Assembly (NCBI GenBank): GCA_027002375.1
Contig: JALWZX010000017.1
Coordinates: forward strand, 1-7,246
Origin: a candidate division WWE3 bacterium
GTDB lineage: Bacteria; Patescibacteriota; WWE3; 2-01-FULL-39-13
DNA: 7,246 nucleotides
Reading direction: 5' to 3'
Part shown: positions 1 through 5,640 of the stretch, piece after piece
How positions within the stretch are numbered: position 1 is the first letter of the stretch
How the letters are laid out: each line of letters begins with the position of its first letter
Made by a program: the position numbers and the translations under genes
Notes under the pieces: generated by a model
The model's input: the letters and a program-made list of their open reading frames with translations, nothing else
Databases searched by the model: none
Told to the model about the DNA's origin: nothing

Positions 1-89
1 TTCTTAAAGAGTCGCAGTGGCGATTCAATCATCGACGTGATAATATTTATGTGTTACTTTTGAAAGAGTTGGGGAGACGACCACTTTAG
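1..89 (+). CDS. IS1595/ISXO2-like transposase, C-terminal fragment
   Basis: This frame enters from the left edge and stops at TAG 87-89, giving 28 complete visible codons. The visible tail contains ESQWRFNHRRDNIYVLLLKE and ends GRRPL. A W/Y-R-F-N-H/R-R segment followed by a leucine-rich helix is how the ISXO2-like DDE transposases of the IS1595 family end, so I read this as the last part of that enzyme. The catalytic residues lie outside the window. The downstream hairpin and GGG-type end (83-114) fit the right end of such an element. The fragment is short, so the family call rests on one motif. The other two frames here stop at once or look unlike any protein I know. Confidence 0.6.
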   Translation, partial: LKESQWRFNHRRDNIYVLLLKELGRRPL

Positions 90-114
90 ATTGTTTCTAA
101 AGTACCCTAGACCC
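83..114. mobile_element. Probable right end of the IS1595-like element
   Basis: An 8-bp perfect stem, ACTTTAGA (83-90) with TCTAAAGT (96-103) and loop TTGTT, contains the transposase stop codon. It is followed by CCCTAGACCC (105-114), which on the other strand reads GGGTCTAGGG. IS1595-family ends commonly begin with GGG and contain a CTAG-like core, so the element probably ends near 114. An 8-bp target duplication would then begin at 115. The left end is outside the window, so the boundary cannot be confirmed. Confidence 0.4.
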
Positions 115-134
115 AAGTTTAATATTAATGATGA

Positions 135-175
135 CGTTCCATGGGCTAGAGTCCGTGGAGTTTCTTTTGTGAAAC
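135..175 (+). repeat. REP-like hairpin, copy A
   Basis: The stem TCCATGGGC (138-146) pairs with GTCCGTGGA (151-159), 9 bp with two G-U pairs, across a TAGA loop. The 3' foot reads GTGGAGTTTC (155-164), identical to copies B and D. A second small hairpin follows, GTTTC (160-164) with GAAAC (171-175). The repeat lies between the insertion-sequence end and the DsbA gene. Confidence 0.5.
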
Positions 176-247
176 AAATACTACACAACAAGTGTAAATC
201 ATGTATTATAAACAGGTAGAGTAACGTAGTTAATTATTGAATTATAT

Positions 248-254
248 GGAGGTG
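248..254 (+). promoter_or_regulatory. Strong Shine-Dalgarno of the DsbA-like gene
   Basis: GGAGGTG lies 11 nt before the ATG at 266 and fixes that start. It is one of only two clear Shine-Dalgarno sequences in the window. A weak -10 candidate (TATTAT, 204-209) lies upstream with no convincing -35. Confidence 0.8.
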
Positions 255-265
255 AAAAAGAAACT

Positions 266-1075
266 ATGAAATTTTTAAGATTAAGAAAAGCTGAGTCTAA
301 TTTAGCAGTACCAATTGCAATCGTTGTAGCTGGTATTTTAGTTGCAGGTGCGGTGTTTTACACAAATCAAAATAAGGCATCGACAACAGCTAATGTTGAA
401 CAAACTCAGGATAATTACAAATATCAGAAATACGTTAACGTAGCAAAGGATATCGGTTTAGATGCTGATAAATTCAAGGCTTGCATGGATAAATTTGACA
501 CAGCTGAAATTAAAAAAGATTTAGCAGACGCACAAAAATATGGAGCATCTGGTACACCGACGTTCTTCATAGGTTTAAAAAAAGACAATGGAGAAGTTGA
601 AGCAATTAAATTAGTCGGAGCTCAACCTTTCGATAGATTCAAACCGGTTATCGACGCGTTGGTAGATACAAAAGACATAAATAAAGCTATTGAGGCACTA
701 CCCGATGATATGAAGGTAGACCAATCTGGCAAACCTGTCGATATTAAGACAGTGACAGTCTCTATTGACGACGACGCAATAAAGGGTAATAAAGACTCAG
801 ACGTATATGTTGTAGAATTTTCAGATTTTGAATGTCCATTTTGTAAAAGATATTCAACAACAACATATAAACAAATTACAGATGAGTATGTAAAAGCGGG
901 TAAAATTGCTTACGTATTCAGGGATTTGCCTTTATCATTTCATGATCCAATAGCAACAGAAGAAGCTGTTGCTGCTAATTGTGCAAAGGCACAAGGAGGA
1001 GATGAAGCGTATTATGCATATCATGACAAACTATATGAGTTAACACGTTCGAATAAACAAGGAATACCTGAATAA
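266..1075 (+). CDS. Membrane-anchored DsbA-like thiol oxidoreductase, halves in permuted order
   Basis: A 269-residue protein with a short basic N-terminus, one membrane segment (about 13-33) and an outward-facing part, as expected for an extracytoplasmic disulfide oxidoreductase. Residues 49-134 look like the C-terminal half of a DsbA/Thioredoxin_4 domain: the helix IGLDADKFKAC, then the cis-proline loop GTPTFFIG (96-103), then GAQPFDRFKPVIDAL. Residues 135-162 form a linker. Residues 163-269 look like the N-terminal half: VVEFSDFECPFC with the redox pair C190/C193, then the first helices up to HDKLYELTRSNK. The normal order is N-half then C-half. Here the C-half comes first and the protein stops where the C-half would start. 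C73 and C239 may form the family's second cysteine pair. Whether it folds as a permuted monomer, a swapped dimer, or not at all is unknown. Confidence 0.85.
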   Translation: MKFLRLRKAESNLAVPIAIVVAGILVAGAVFYTNQNKASTTANVEQTQDNYKYQKYVNVAKDIGLDADKFKACMDKFDTAEIKKDLADAQKYGASGTPTFFIGLKKDNGEVEAIKLVGAQPFDRFKPVIDALVDTKDINKAIEALPDDMKVDQSGKPVDIKTVTVSIDDDAIKGNKDSDVYVVEFSDFECPFCKRYSTTTYKQITDEYVKAGKIAYVFRDLPLSFHDPIATEEAVAANCAKAQGGDEAYYAYHDKLYELTRSNKQGIPE

Positions 1076-1158
1076 GGCATGTTTACGAAATAATTCTACA
1101 CATTGTGATAGAAATAGAAGGGTTTAATAGATATTTGTAGAATATGTTTTATGAATAT

Positions 1159-1190
1159 AAAGGCGAGTTGTTAAAAACAACTCGCCTTTT
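1159..1190 (+). terminator. Rho-independent terminator after the DsbA-like gene
   Basis: A perfect 14-bp stem, AAAGGCGAGTTGTT (1159-1172) with AACAACTCGCCTTT (1176-1189), has a 3-nt loop and a run of four T at 1187-1190. The A residues at the 5' foot would give a T tract on the other strand, so it could act in both directions. It lies 83 nt after the DsbA stop. Confidence 0.85.
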
Positions 1191-1219
1191 GTCACTATAT
1201 CGTTAAAAACCATTATAAT
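1189..1219 (+). promoter_or_regulatory. Possible promoter for the metallopeptidase gene
   Basis: TTGTCA (1189-1194) and a perfect TATAAT (1214-1219) are separated by 19 nt, longer than the usual 17. The -35 begins in the terminator T run. It would give a leader of about 130 nt before the ATG at 1358, in which I see nothing else recognisable. Confidence 0.3.
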
Positions 1220-1357
1220 TACAGACGAAGAATAGATAAGACGATTGCTAAATCTTATAAAGTGCGAGCGTAAAAAGTTTTCGATTGAAGTTGAGCGATT
1301 CTTTTTAGTAGTTTAAGTTTAACCTTGTTTAATTAATAACAACAACATCTCAAAACC

Positions 1358-1708
1358 ATGAAGATTTCAAGCAATGAAAAAAGACAACGAGAAATTGCCA
1401 GAAAGTTGATTACGGATAAAGTAAATTGGTTGTGTTCTATTTATAATTTCTCGTACAATCGCATCGCTATTAAGAATACAAGAAGTAGATTAGGAAGTTG
1501 TTCCACGAAGAAAAACCTTAATTTCAATTGGCAAATCATAAAATTCCCAGAAAAAATTAGAGATTATGTGATCATTCATGAAGTAGCGCACCTAAAGCAT
1601 CAAAACCATAGAAAAGAATTTTGGGATGAAGTGCAAAATATGGATCCAAATTATAAAGAGCATCATAAATGGATAAAAAGTAACAGCCACAAATACATTA
1701 AGTTTTAA
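1358..1708 (+). CDS. Short YgjP/SprT-like zinc metallopeptidase (M48/DUF45 type)
   Basis: This 116-residue protein matches the catalytic part of the YgjP-like metallopeptidase family. The zinc motif is HEVAH (H74, E75, H78), followed by LKHQNHRKEFW, where H84 is the expected third ligand. Upstream, RLGSCSTKKNLNFNW (residues 44-58) corresponds to the family's conserved R-W-G-S-C-S block before a strand. The ending, DPNYKEHHKWIK, is also typical. Canonical YgjP proteins are about twice as long, so the N-terminal region is reduced or absent. An in-frame TAA at 1337-1339 rules out a much longer start. No Shine-Dalgarno precedes the ATG. The substrate is unknown for most of this family. It has no signal peptide or membrane segment, so it should be cytoplasmic. 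It stands alone between a terminator and the VanW promoter. Confidence 0.85.
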   Translation: MKISSNEKRQREIARKLITDKVNWLCSIYNFSYNRIAIKNTRSRLGSCSTKKNLNFNWQIIKFPEKIRDYVIIHEVAHLKHQNHRKEFWDEVQNMDPNYKEHHKWIKSNSHKYIKF

Positions 1709-1769
1709 ATATTTTTTGTGTTATTGAACCGCTTCTCATGCTAGAATTGTATTACTAGCAATCACTGTG

Positions 1770-1798
1770 TTGATAAAATTCACTGAAACTCATTTAAA
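1770..1798 (+). promoter_or_regulatory. Candidate promoter of the VanW gene
   Basis: TTGATA (1770-1775) and TTTAAA (1793-1798) are separated by 17 nt. Transcription would start near 1805, about 9 nt before the ATG at 1814, leaving almost no leader and no Shine-Dalgarno. Confidence 0.4.
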
Positions 1799-1813
1799 TT
1801 ATGTACAAATTAT

Positions 1814-3781
1814 ATGACTAAAAAGAAACATATACAAAAAAAACAACAGAAAAAAACTATTAAATCTAATAAACGTAATAAGGAAAAGAAAGTTTTTGAC
1901 AAAGTTGGTACACATAAGAAAACCTCTGGTACGTTTAACAATACTAACGGCAATAACGTGAGAAAGCCTAAAGATAGCAAACTCAATACCAATAAATTAA
2001 AAAAGATATTTTATGCAGTTTACATTATTATTATGCTGGTGTTTATTGTGTATCACTTATATTATGCCAATAGAGTGATTCCACACGTACTTTACAGAAA
2101 CACTGATATGACAGGAAAAACTGTTAATGATGTGGCCGACTTTGTTGATGGCAATCTTCCTAGCCCTGGTAAAGTAGTATTATTGGTGGGTGATACATAT
2201 AGTGTAATAGTCGATCCTTCTGATATAGGATTTAAGTTTTTACCCATAAAAACGACACAATCTATTTACAATGTTGGGAGATCATCAAATTATATAAACA
2301 ATATCAAGACACAGATCGATGGTTTATATCATCCACAAATAATAGAGCCACAATACACATTTGACCAAGATAAAGCAGTTAATTATCTTGCGAATGTTGA
2401 ATATAACGCGATTGATGTGGTTAAAGAACCTGAGTTCATCTATGAAAACGGTGAGTTAAATATAATAGATGGAAAAGAGGGGTACACCTTTGATGCAAAA
2501 AATTTGTCACAGAAAATAGCTGAATATATGACTGGAAACAAGGAAACAAATGAAATAATAGTCAATTTAAGAAAAATATCACCACAGCTAAAACTAGAAG
2601 ATCTTGATTCAGTTAAACCTATCGTTAATAATTACGTACTTGGTGGATTAGTTTTATACTACGATGATTTTGTTTATGAATTAAAACCAGAAGAAATGTT
2701 AAGGTTGATAAAGATTGAGAAAAATGATGATCGAGTAAGTGTTAAGGCAAACGATGTGGAAATAAAAAATAAGCTCATAGAAGTGGCCTCAGATATAGAC
2801 AGAAATCCAAAGGGTCAGTCAATTGAAATAGATGGTGACAAAGTTGTATCATTTGTTGCTTCAGAAGATGGCTTAAAATTAAAGATAAAAGAAAATACTT
2901 TCAATCTTGCAAGCGAAATAAATAGTATTTTAGATGAAGCCACTGATAATAGTAAAGGTACGAATTCCCAAAATAGTAATGATTATACAGAAAATGACGA
3001 TAAAGTTACCAGAAAATTTGAGTTAGAAGTGCAGGTAACAGAAGCACCTGATAGTGATAATGAATTTAATATTAAAGATTTAATCGGTGAAGGGCATTCA
3101 AAATTCAAAGGATCATCGCGTAGTCGTATTCACAATGTTGGTTTAGCTGCATCGCGTGTTAGTGGTACATTAGTTCCTCCTGGTGAAATTTTCTCTTTTA
3201 ACGAAGCAGTTGGTGAGATTAGTAGAAAAACTGGTTATACATCTGCATGGGTTATTAGTAAAGGAAGAACTGTTTTAGGTGATGGTGGTGGTGTATGTCA
3301 GGTATCTACAACAATGTTCAGAGCGGCTTTAGATGCAGGCTTGCCAATAATTGAAAGGCATGCGCATTCGTATAGAGTTAGTTATTATGAGCAAGGTTCT
3401 CAACCTGGTATAGATGCAACTATATATAGTCCGTCTGTTGACTTGAGATTCAGAAATGATACACCAGGGTATATACTTATAATGGCCGATTTTGATGGTG
3501 ACGAAAAGACTTTATCGTTTAAAATTTATGGTACAAAAGATGGTCGAAAGGTAGAAATGACTAAACCAAAGATTCTCTCTAGAACACCACCACCAGAACC
3601 ACTTTATATTAATGACCCAACGTTACCTAAAGGTAAAAAAGTTCAAGTTGAACATCCCGTGTGGGGCGCGTCAGTATCTTTTAGCAGAAAAGTCTACGAT
3701 AAAGATGATAATTTAATGTATGACGATATATTCAAAAGTAATTATAGGGCATGGCAGGCTGTTTATAAGGTTCATGAATGA
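1814..3781 (+). CDS. VanW family cell-envelope protein
   Basis: A 655-residue protein with a Lys-rich cytoplasmic tail (1-64), one membrane segment (about 65-84) and a large outer part. Residues 90-400 hold repeated alpha/beta stretches with the look of the putative peptidoglycan-binding (YoaR-type) domains that precede VanW. The VanW domain spans about 430-560, with GEIFSFNEAVG, then GDGGGVCQVSTT (489-500, C495), then ERHAHSYRVSYY (514-525). The last 65 residues, after a TPPPEP hinge, resemble a G5-like all-beta domain. A low-complexity Asn/Ser/Asp linker covers about 376-396. VanW is found in some vancomycin-resistance clusters but its activity is not established. No van genes are near, so this is more likely a housekeeping envelope protein than a resistance gene. 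The ATG at 1814 is chosen because the ATG at 1801 runs into a stop after six codons. Confidence 0.9.
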   Translation: MTKKKHIQKKQQKKTIKSNKRNKEKKVFDKVGTHKKTSGTFNNTNGNNVRKPKDSKLNTNKLKKIFYAVYIIIMLVFIVYHLYYANRVIPHVLYRNTDMTGKTVNDVADFVDGNLPSPGKVVLLVGDTYSVIVDPSDIGFKFLPIKTTQSIYNVGRSSNYINNIKTQIDGLYHPQIIEPQYTFDQDKAVNYLANVEYNAIDVVKEPEFIYENGELNIIDGKEGYTFDAKNLSQKIAEYMTGNKETNEIIVNLRKISPQLKLEDLDSVKPIVNNYVLGGLVLYYDDFVYELKPEEMLRLIKIEKNDDRVSVKANDVEIKNKLIEVASDIDRNPKGQSIEIDGDKVVSFVASEDGLKLKIKENTFNLASEINSILDEATDNSKGTNSQNSNDYTENDDKVTRKFELEVQVTEAPDSDNEFNIKDLIGEGHSKFKGSSRSRIHNVGLAASRVSGTLVPPGEIFSFNEAVGEISRKTGYTSAWVISKGRTVLGDGGGVCQVSTTMFRAALDAGLPIIERHAHSYRVSYYEQGSQPGIDATIYSPSVDLRFRNDTPGYILIMADFDGDEKTLSFKIYGTKDGRKVEMTKPKILSRTPPPEPLYINDPTLPKGKKVQVEHPVWGASVSFSRKVYDKDDNLMYDDIFKSNYRAWQAVYKVHE

Positions 3782-3811
3782 AATTCCACGTGTTAAAACT
3801 AGTGGAGTTTC
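3780..3811 (+). repeat. REP-like hairpin, copy B, at the end of the VanW gene
   Basis: GAAATTCCAC (3780-3789) pairs with GTGGAGTTTC (3802-3811), 10 bp with one G-U pair and a 12-nt loop. The 5' arm begins inside the VanW stop codon. With no T run after it, it is a weak terminator candidate, but it may stabilise the 3' ends of VanW and of the convergent gene. Confidence 0.5.
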
Positions 3812-3864
3812 ACATACTGAAAACACAACTATAAATAGATACCATAATATACGGTTAACTATTG

Positions 3865-4380
3865 CTAATCAGTTTTAGTTAATTCTAATTGAATAACATT
3901 TCCTGTAATTGTTAATGTCATGAGTTTATCATCCTTTTTAAATGTATTTTTTTCTATTTCCTGCCAGCCATTTGTAAAGAAATAATCTTCGTAATAAGTT
4001 TTTATTTCTTTATTATCTTTAGTTGATTCTAGGGTTATTAATATCGAATCTTTATTTTTACTAACATCTGAAATTTCCGCATTATGAATTATGGGAAATT
4101 CATTGGTGATATCTAATATTTGCTTGTTTTCTGTTTCTGCTCCAGCAACATCTCCCTGATCTTTTTCATTTAAGGCTGAAAGCTGTCGGTTAATTAATGT
4201 CGCTTGCTTGTTAAAATGATTTATCGCGAAAGCCAGACCAACCGCAGGAATTATAATTAATACTACAACAAATACGTGTTTATATAACTTACTCTTTTTA
4301 CCAATACTTTCAACAGGTCTGTGCTTGTTGATATGCTTTTGTTCATTATTTGTTTTAGACTTTTTAATTTTTTGTTTCAT
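3865..4380 (-). CDS. Small single-pass membrane protein with outer C-terminal domain, function unknown
   Basis: I do not recognise this 171-residue protein. Residues 1-34 are Lys/Arg/Asn-rich and probably cytoplasmic. Residues 35-55 are a strong membrane segment. Residues 56-90 look helical and polar, and 91-171 form a compact alpha/beta domain. That domain has a pattern often seen in anchored CPR and Gram-positive proteins: a P-x-x-x-x-A start (FPIIHNAEIS), a strand ILITLEST, a helix around YYEDYF, then NGW (137-139) and alternating strands. By analogy it could be an extracellular ligand-binding or assembly domain, but no catalytic motif is visible. The gene ends 84 nt from the end of VanW, tail to tail. 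Its upstream region carries a large inverted repeat (4424-4466) that may be its operator. No Shine-Dalgarno precedes the ATG. Confidence 0.75.
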   Translation of the reverse strand: MKQKIKKSKTNNEQKHINKHRPVESIGKKSKLYKHVFVVVLIIIPAVGLAFAINHFNKQATLINRQLSALNEKDQGDVAGAETENKQILDITNEFPIIHNAEISDVSKNKDSILITLESTKDNKEIKTYYEDYFFTNGWQEIEKNTFKKDDKLMTLTITGNVIQLELTKTD

Positions 4381-4423
4381 TTTGTGTAAAGAAGGTTACT
4401 TTAATATTTACTCATAAATAACA

Positions 4424-4466
4424 ATATCATGTTTGTAAATTATTTGCGATCTACTAAACATGATAT
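4424..4466. promoter_or_regulatory. 11-bp perfect inverted repeat, possible operator
   Basis: ATATCATGTTT (4424-4434) and AAACATGATAT (4456-4466) are exact inverted copies 21 nt apart. Their centres are 32 bp apart, about three helical turns, so both half-sites face the same side of the DNA. The repeat lies 44-86 bp upstream of the minus-strand start at 4380, where a regulator would bind. A cruciform or transcript hairpin is the alternative. Confidence 0.45.
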
Positions 4467-4470
4467 CACA

Positions 4471-4484
4471 GCTTAGATCTAAGC
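4471..4484. repeat. Perfect 14-bp palindrome
   Basis: GCTTAGATCTAAGC is fully self-complementary. It lies 4 nt from the preceding inverted repeat and inside a flanking pair ACAGC (4468-4472) / GCTGT (4497-4501). Role unknown; a dimer-binding site is plausible. Confidence 0.4.
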
Positions 4485-4519
4485 AACTAGCTCAATGCTG
4501 TTTCTAGCACATTTAAAAC

Positions 4520-4578
4520 ATCGTTATTCGCACTAACTTTCATTATATATCATTTTGGAAATTAGTGCGGATAATGAT
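4520..4578 (+). repeat. Long hairpin upstream of the G+C-rich small gene
   Basis: Positions 4520-4536 pair with 4562-4578 over 17 bp with two G-U pairs; the core CGCACTAA / TTAGTGCG is perfect. After one mismatch the pairing continues for 5 bp (4538-4542 with 4556-4560), leaving a 13-nt AT-rich loop. It ends 25 nt before the Shine-Dalgarno at 4604. It could be a 5' leader structure, an operator around an AT-rich promoter core, or one end of a mobile segment. Confidence 0.45.
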
Positions 4579-4603
4579 CTCTACACAACGCATTTCACTA
4601 TTT

Positions 4604-4608
4604 GGAGG
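4604..4608 (+). promoter_or_regulatory. Shine-Dalgarno that sets the start of the 74-residue gene
   Basis: GGAGG is followed by 5 nt and ATG at 4614. It overlaps the in-frame TTG at 4602, so translation must start at the ATG rather than at the TTG. Confidence 0.7.
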
Positions 4609-4613
4609 CAGAA

Positions 4614-4838
4614 ATGACTTCTTATCGAAGAGATGATGCTGCGCGTGATACGGGCAGTAGTAAACGCGATGTTGATAGGGCATGGCATCAGGCACGTGAT
4701 GATTCAGGTCGAGGCGATTACAATGACCGTCTGCGCGATCCGAGTTACAAGGATCAAGCATCTCGTGATCTGAGCGATATGTTCAAGGAATCCGGGATCC
4801 CTGATATCCAGTCCTTGCCCGAAGGCTTTGGAAGCTGA
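4614..4838 (+). CDS. Small charged protein (74 aa), function unknown, base composition unlike its neighbours
   Basis: I do not recognise this protein. It is rich in Asp and Arg, with many RD/DR pairs (SYRRDDAARD, DRAWHQARDD, NDRLRD), lacks cysteine and membrane segments, and ends in a hydrophobic stretch GIPDIQSLPEGFGS. It is likely a cytoplasmic, partly disordered or helical protein. My count gives 114 G+C in 225 bases (about 51%), far above the rest of the window, and it uses CGC, CGT and CTG codons its neighbours avoid. It has a good Shine-Dalgarno and its own strong terminator, so it looks like a complete single-gene unit. Recent transfer from a richer genome, or strong expression with selected codons, would both explain this. 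A minus-strand frame across the same region (4543-4761) has no such signals. Confidence 0.65.
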   Translation: MTSYRRDDAARDTGSSKRDVDRAWHQARDDSGRGDYNDRLRDPSYKDQASRDLSDMFKESGIPDIQSLPEGFGS

Positions 4839-4868
4839 TTCACCTCAAACCAAAAGAGCTAGTGACAA

Positions 4869-4925
4869 GGGCGAGCGCAATACACATCTGTGTAGAGATC
4901 CGCATATTGCGCTCGCCCCAATTTT
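4869..4925 (+). terminator. Strong terminator with 14-bp stem after the 74-residue gene
   Basis: GGGCGAGCGCAATA (4869-4882) pairs perfectly with TATTGCGCTCGCCC (4905-4918) around a 22-nt loop that holds its own CACA/TGTG mini-stem. TTTT follows at 4922-4925. The next gene starts only 27 nt after the stem, so that gene needs a promoter squeezed into or beyond this hairpin, or depends on read-through. Confidence 0.75.
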
Positions 4926-4945
4926 AGTATATAGATTAAATTATA

Positions 4946-5314
4946 ATGAAAAAAAATAACAAAAAGCATACCAATAACGATTATATATTAGAAACACTAT
5001 TAAACTCAGATATATTAAATGAAATCAAATCATCAAACCTATCAATCTCAAACGAGGTTGGTATTAACGAGATTATTTATTTAATAAATCTAACTGAAAA
5101 GATTTCCACATATTATAAAGACGATTTAGATTCAGCATTTGAATATGGAATAAGAGGTTTAAGACTAGGTTTGGCAAGTTACAGAGACAAGGTTTTAAAA
5201 AGAGATGATGATGTTAGATTGGCTCCATATGTAACTTGGTTCATAAAGTCGTCTATAGAATTCAAGATAGGAATTGATAACGAAGATACAAAAGCATTTG
5301 CAAACCTTAATTAA
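4946..5314 (+). CDS. Small sigma-70 region 2-like protein
   Basis: A 122-residue cytoplasmic protein. Residues 59-110 follow the pattern of sigma-70 region 2: an acidic D-x-A-x-E-x-G-x-x-G-L start (DSAFEYGIRGLRLGLASYRD), then APYVTWFIKSSIEFKIG, which lines up with the F-x-x-Y-A-x-W-W-I-R-x-A-I helix that contacts the -10 element and the core clamp. No region 4 helix-turn-helix follows, since the protein ends about 15 residues later. The N-terminal half is helical and polar. It could be a minimal sigma-like factor, an anti-sigma or clamp-binding regulator, or a relic. This is motif resemblance, not a confirmed family. A possible -10 (TATAGA, 4930-4935) would start transcription about 4 nt before the ATG. 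There is no Shine-Dalgarno. Confidence 0.6.
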   Translation: MKKNNKKHTNNDYILETLLNSDILNEIKSSNLSISNEVGINEIIYLINLTEKISTYYKDDLDSAFEYGIRGLRLGLASYRDKVLKRDDDVRLAPYVTWFIKSSIEFKIGIDNEDTKAFANLN

Positions 5315-5327
5315 TAGCTATTTTACA

Positions 5328-5353
5328 TAATTGCGGTTCTCACTTTGCAATTA
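5328..5353. repeat. Small inverted repeat after the sigma-like gene
   Basis: TAATTGC (5328-5334) and GCAATTA (5347-5353) form a 7-bp stem with a 12-nt loop, 13 nt after the gene's stop. There is no T run, so it is at best a weak terminator. The 9-mer TTAATAGCT occurs on both sides (5311-5319 and 5372-5380). Confidence 0.3.
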
Positions 5354-5402
5354 GTAATAATTACAGCATAATTAATAGCTTCACTTTATTGTCGCCAAAC
5401 TT

Positions 5403-5435
5403 AAAACCACACACTTTAGTGCATGGTTGGAGTTA
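5403..5435 (+). repeat. REP-like hairpin, copy C
   Basis: AACCA (5405-5409) pairs with TGGTT (5424-5428), and CAC with GTG closes a TTTA loop (5412-5421), with a 2-nt internal mismatch. The 3' foot is GGAGTTAG. The TTTA loop and GGAGTT foot match copy D, 55 bp downstream. TCGCC (5392-5396) and GGCGA (5452-5456) bracket the hairpin. Confidence 0.4.
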
Positions 5436-5459
5436 GTCAATAATAGTAATCGGCGATAA

Positions 5460-5489
5460 GAAACCACGGGCTTTAGCCAGTGGAGTTTC
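5460..5489 (+). repeat. REP-like hairpin, copy D, the clearest member
   Basis: The foot GAAA (5460-5463) pairs with TTTC (5486-5489), then CCAC with GTGG and, past one G/A mismatch, GGC with GCC around a TTTA loop. Two unpaired bases (AG, 5484-5485) make a bulge on the 3' arm. Hairpins with a bulge or mismatch and a GGAG-like foot are typical of IS200/IS605 ends and of REP elements mobilised by Y1 transposases. No such transposase is present here. Confidence 0.55.
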
Positions 5490-5546
5490 ATAACCTGCAA
5501 CAATTACACCATATTGTGAGTTAATCTAGCAGTAGTTGATATAGGG

Positions 5547-5602
5547 TTGTATTAGAAATCTAGACTCTTTTTAGGCTCATTTTGTATTGGAAAAGACTAG
5601 AT
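5547..5602. repeat. Direct repeat plus bulged hairpin next to the small-RNA promoter
   Basis: TTGTATTAGAAA (5547-5558) and TTGTATTGGAAA (5582-5593) are direct repeats with 11 of 12 identities, 35 bp apart. Within the same stretch ATCTAG (5558-5563) pairs with CTAGAT (5597-5602), and TCTTTT (5566-5571) with AAAAGA (5591-5596), a 12-bp stem with a 2-nt bulge and 19-nt loop. It ends 1 nt before the -35 box at 5604, so it could be a control site for that promoter or the end of an upstream transcript. Confidence 0.4.
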
Positions 5603-5603
5603 A

Positions 5604-5632
5604 TTGACTTATATGATGACTGATAATACAAT
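5604..5632 (+). promoter_or_regulatory. Near-consensus promoter driving the predicted small RNA
   Basis: TTGACT (5604-5609), a 17-nt spacer and TACAAT (5627-5632) match the sigma-70 consensus at 5 of 6 bases in each box. Transcription would start near 5639-5641, exactly where the 5' arm of the folded RNA begins. This is the best promoter I see in the window. Confidence 0.7.
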
Positions 5633-5640
5633 AAGAATAT

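Noticed and set aside
1810..1992. Minus-strand frame of 60 codons over the start of the VanW gene
   Set aside because: It is the antisense of the Lys-rich VanW tail, giving a Leu/Phe/Cys-rich artefact with no start signals.
3779..3781. TGA read as glycine (Gracilibacteria/Absconditabacteria code)
   Set aside because: Read-through of the VanW TGA meets TAA five codons later, and the phosphoesterase TGA sits in a standard ATGA overlap, so TGA acts as stop.
1814..3781. VanW gene as evidence of vancomycin resistance
   Set aside because: No ligase, dehydrogenase, dipeptidase or two-component genes are nearby, and VanW-domain proteins are common outside resistance clusters.
4484..4540. tRNA-like pieces (AGCTCAATGCTG and TTCGCAC in a small stem)
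   Set aside because: The D-arm and T-arm do not pair as required, there is no proper acceptor stem, and the T stem has only 4 bp. The TTCGCAC piece belongs to the larger hairpin 4520-4578.
4602..4613. TTG start for the small gene, four codons earlier
   Set aside because: The TTG overlaps the Shine-Dalgarno GGAGG (4604-4608) that correctly serves the ATG at 4614.
4543..4761. Minus-strand frame of 72 codons over the G+C-rich small gene
   Set aside because: It overlaps the plus-strand gene, which has the Shine-Dalgarno and terminator; the minus frame has neither.
5403..5489. Two similar hairpins in tandem as the start of a CRISPR array
   Set aside because: Only two units, with diverged stems, and similar copies elsewhere in the window; no cas gene is present.
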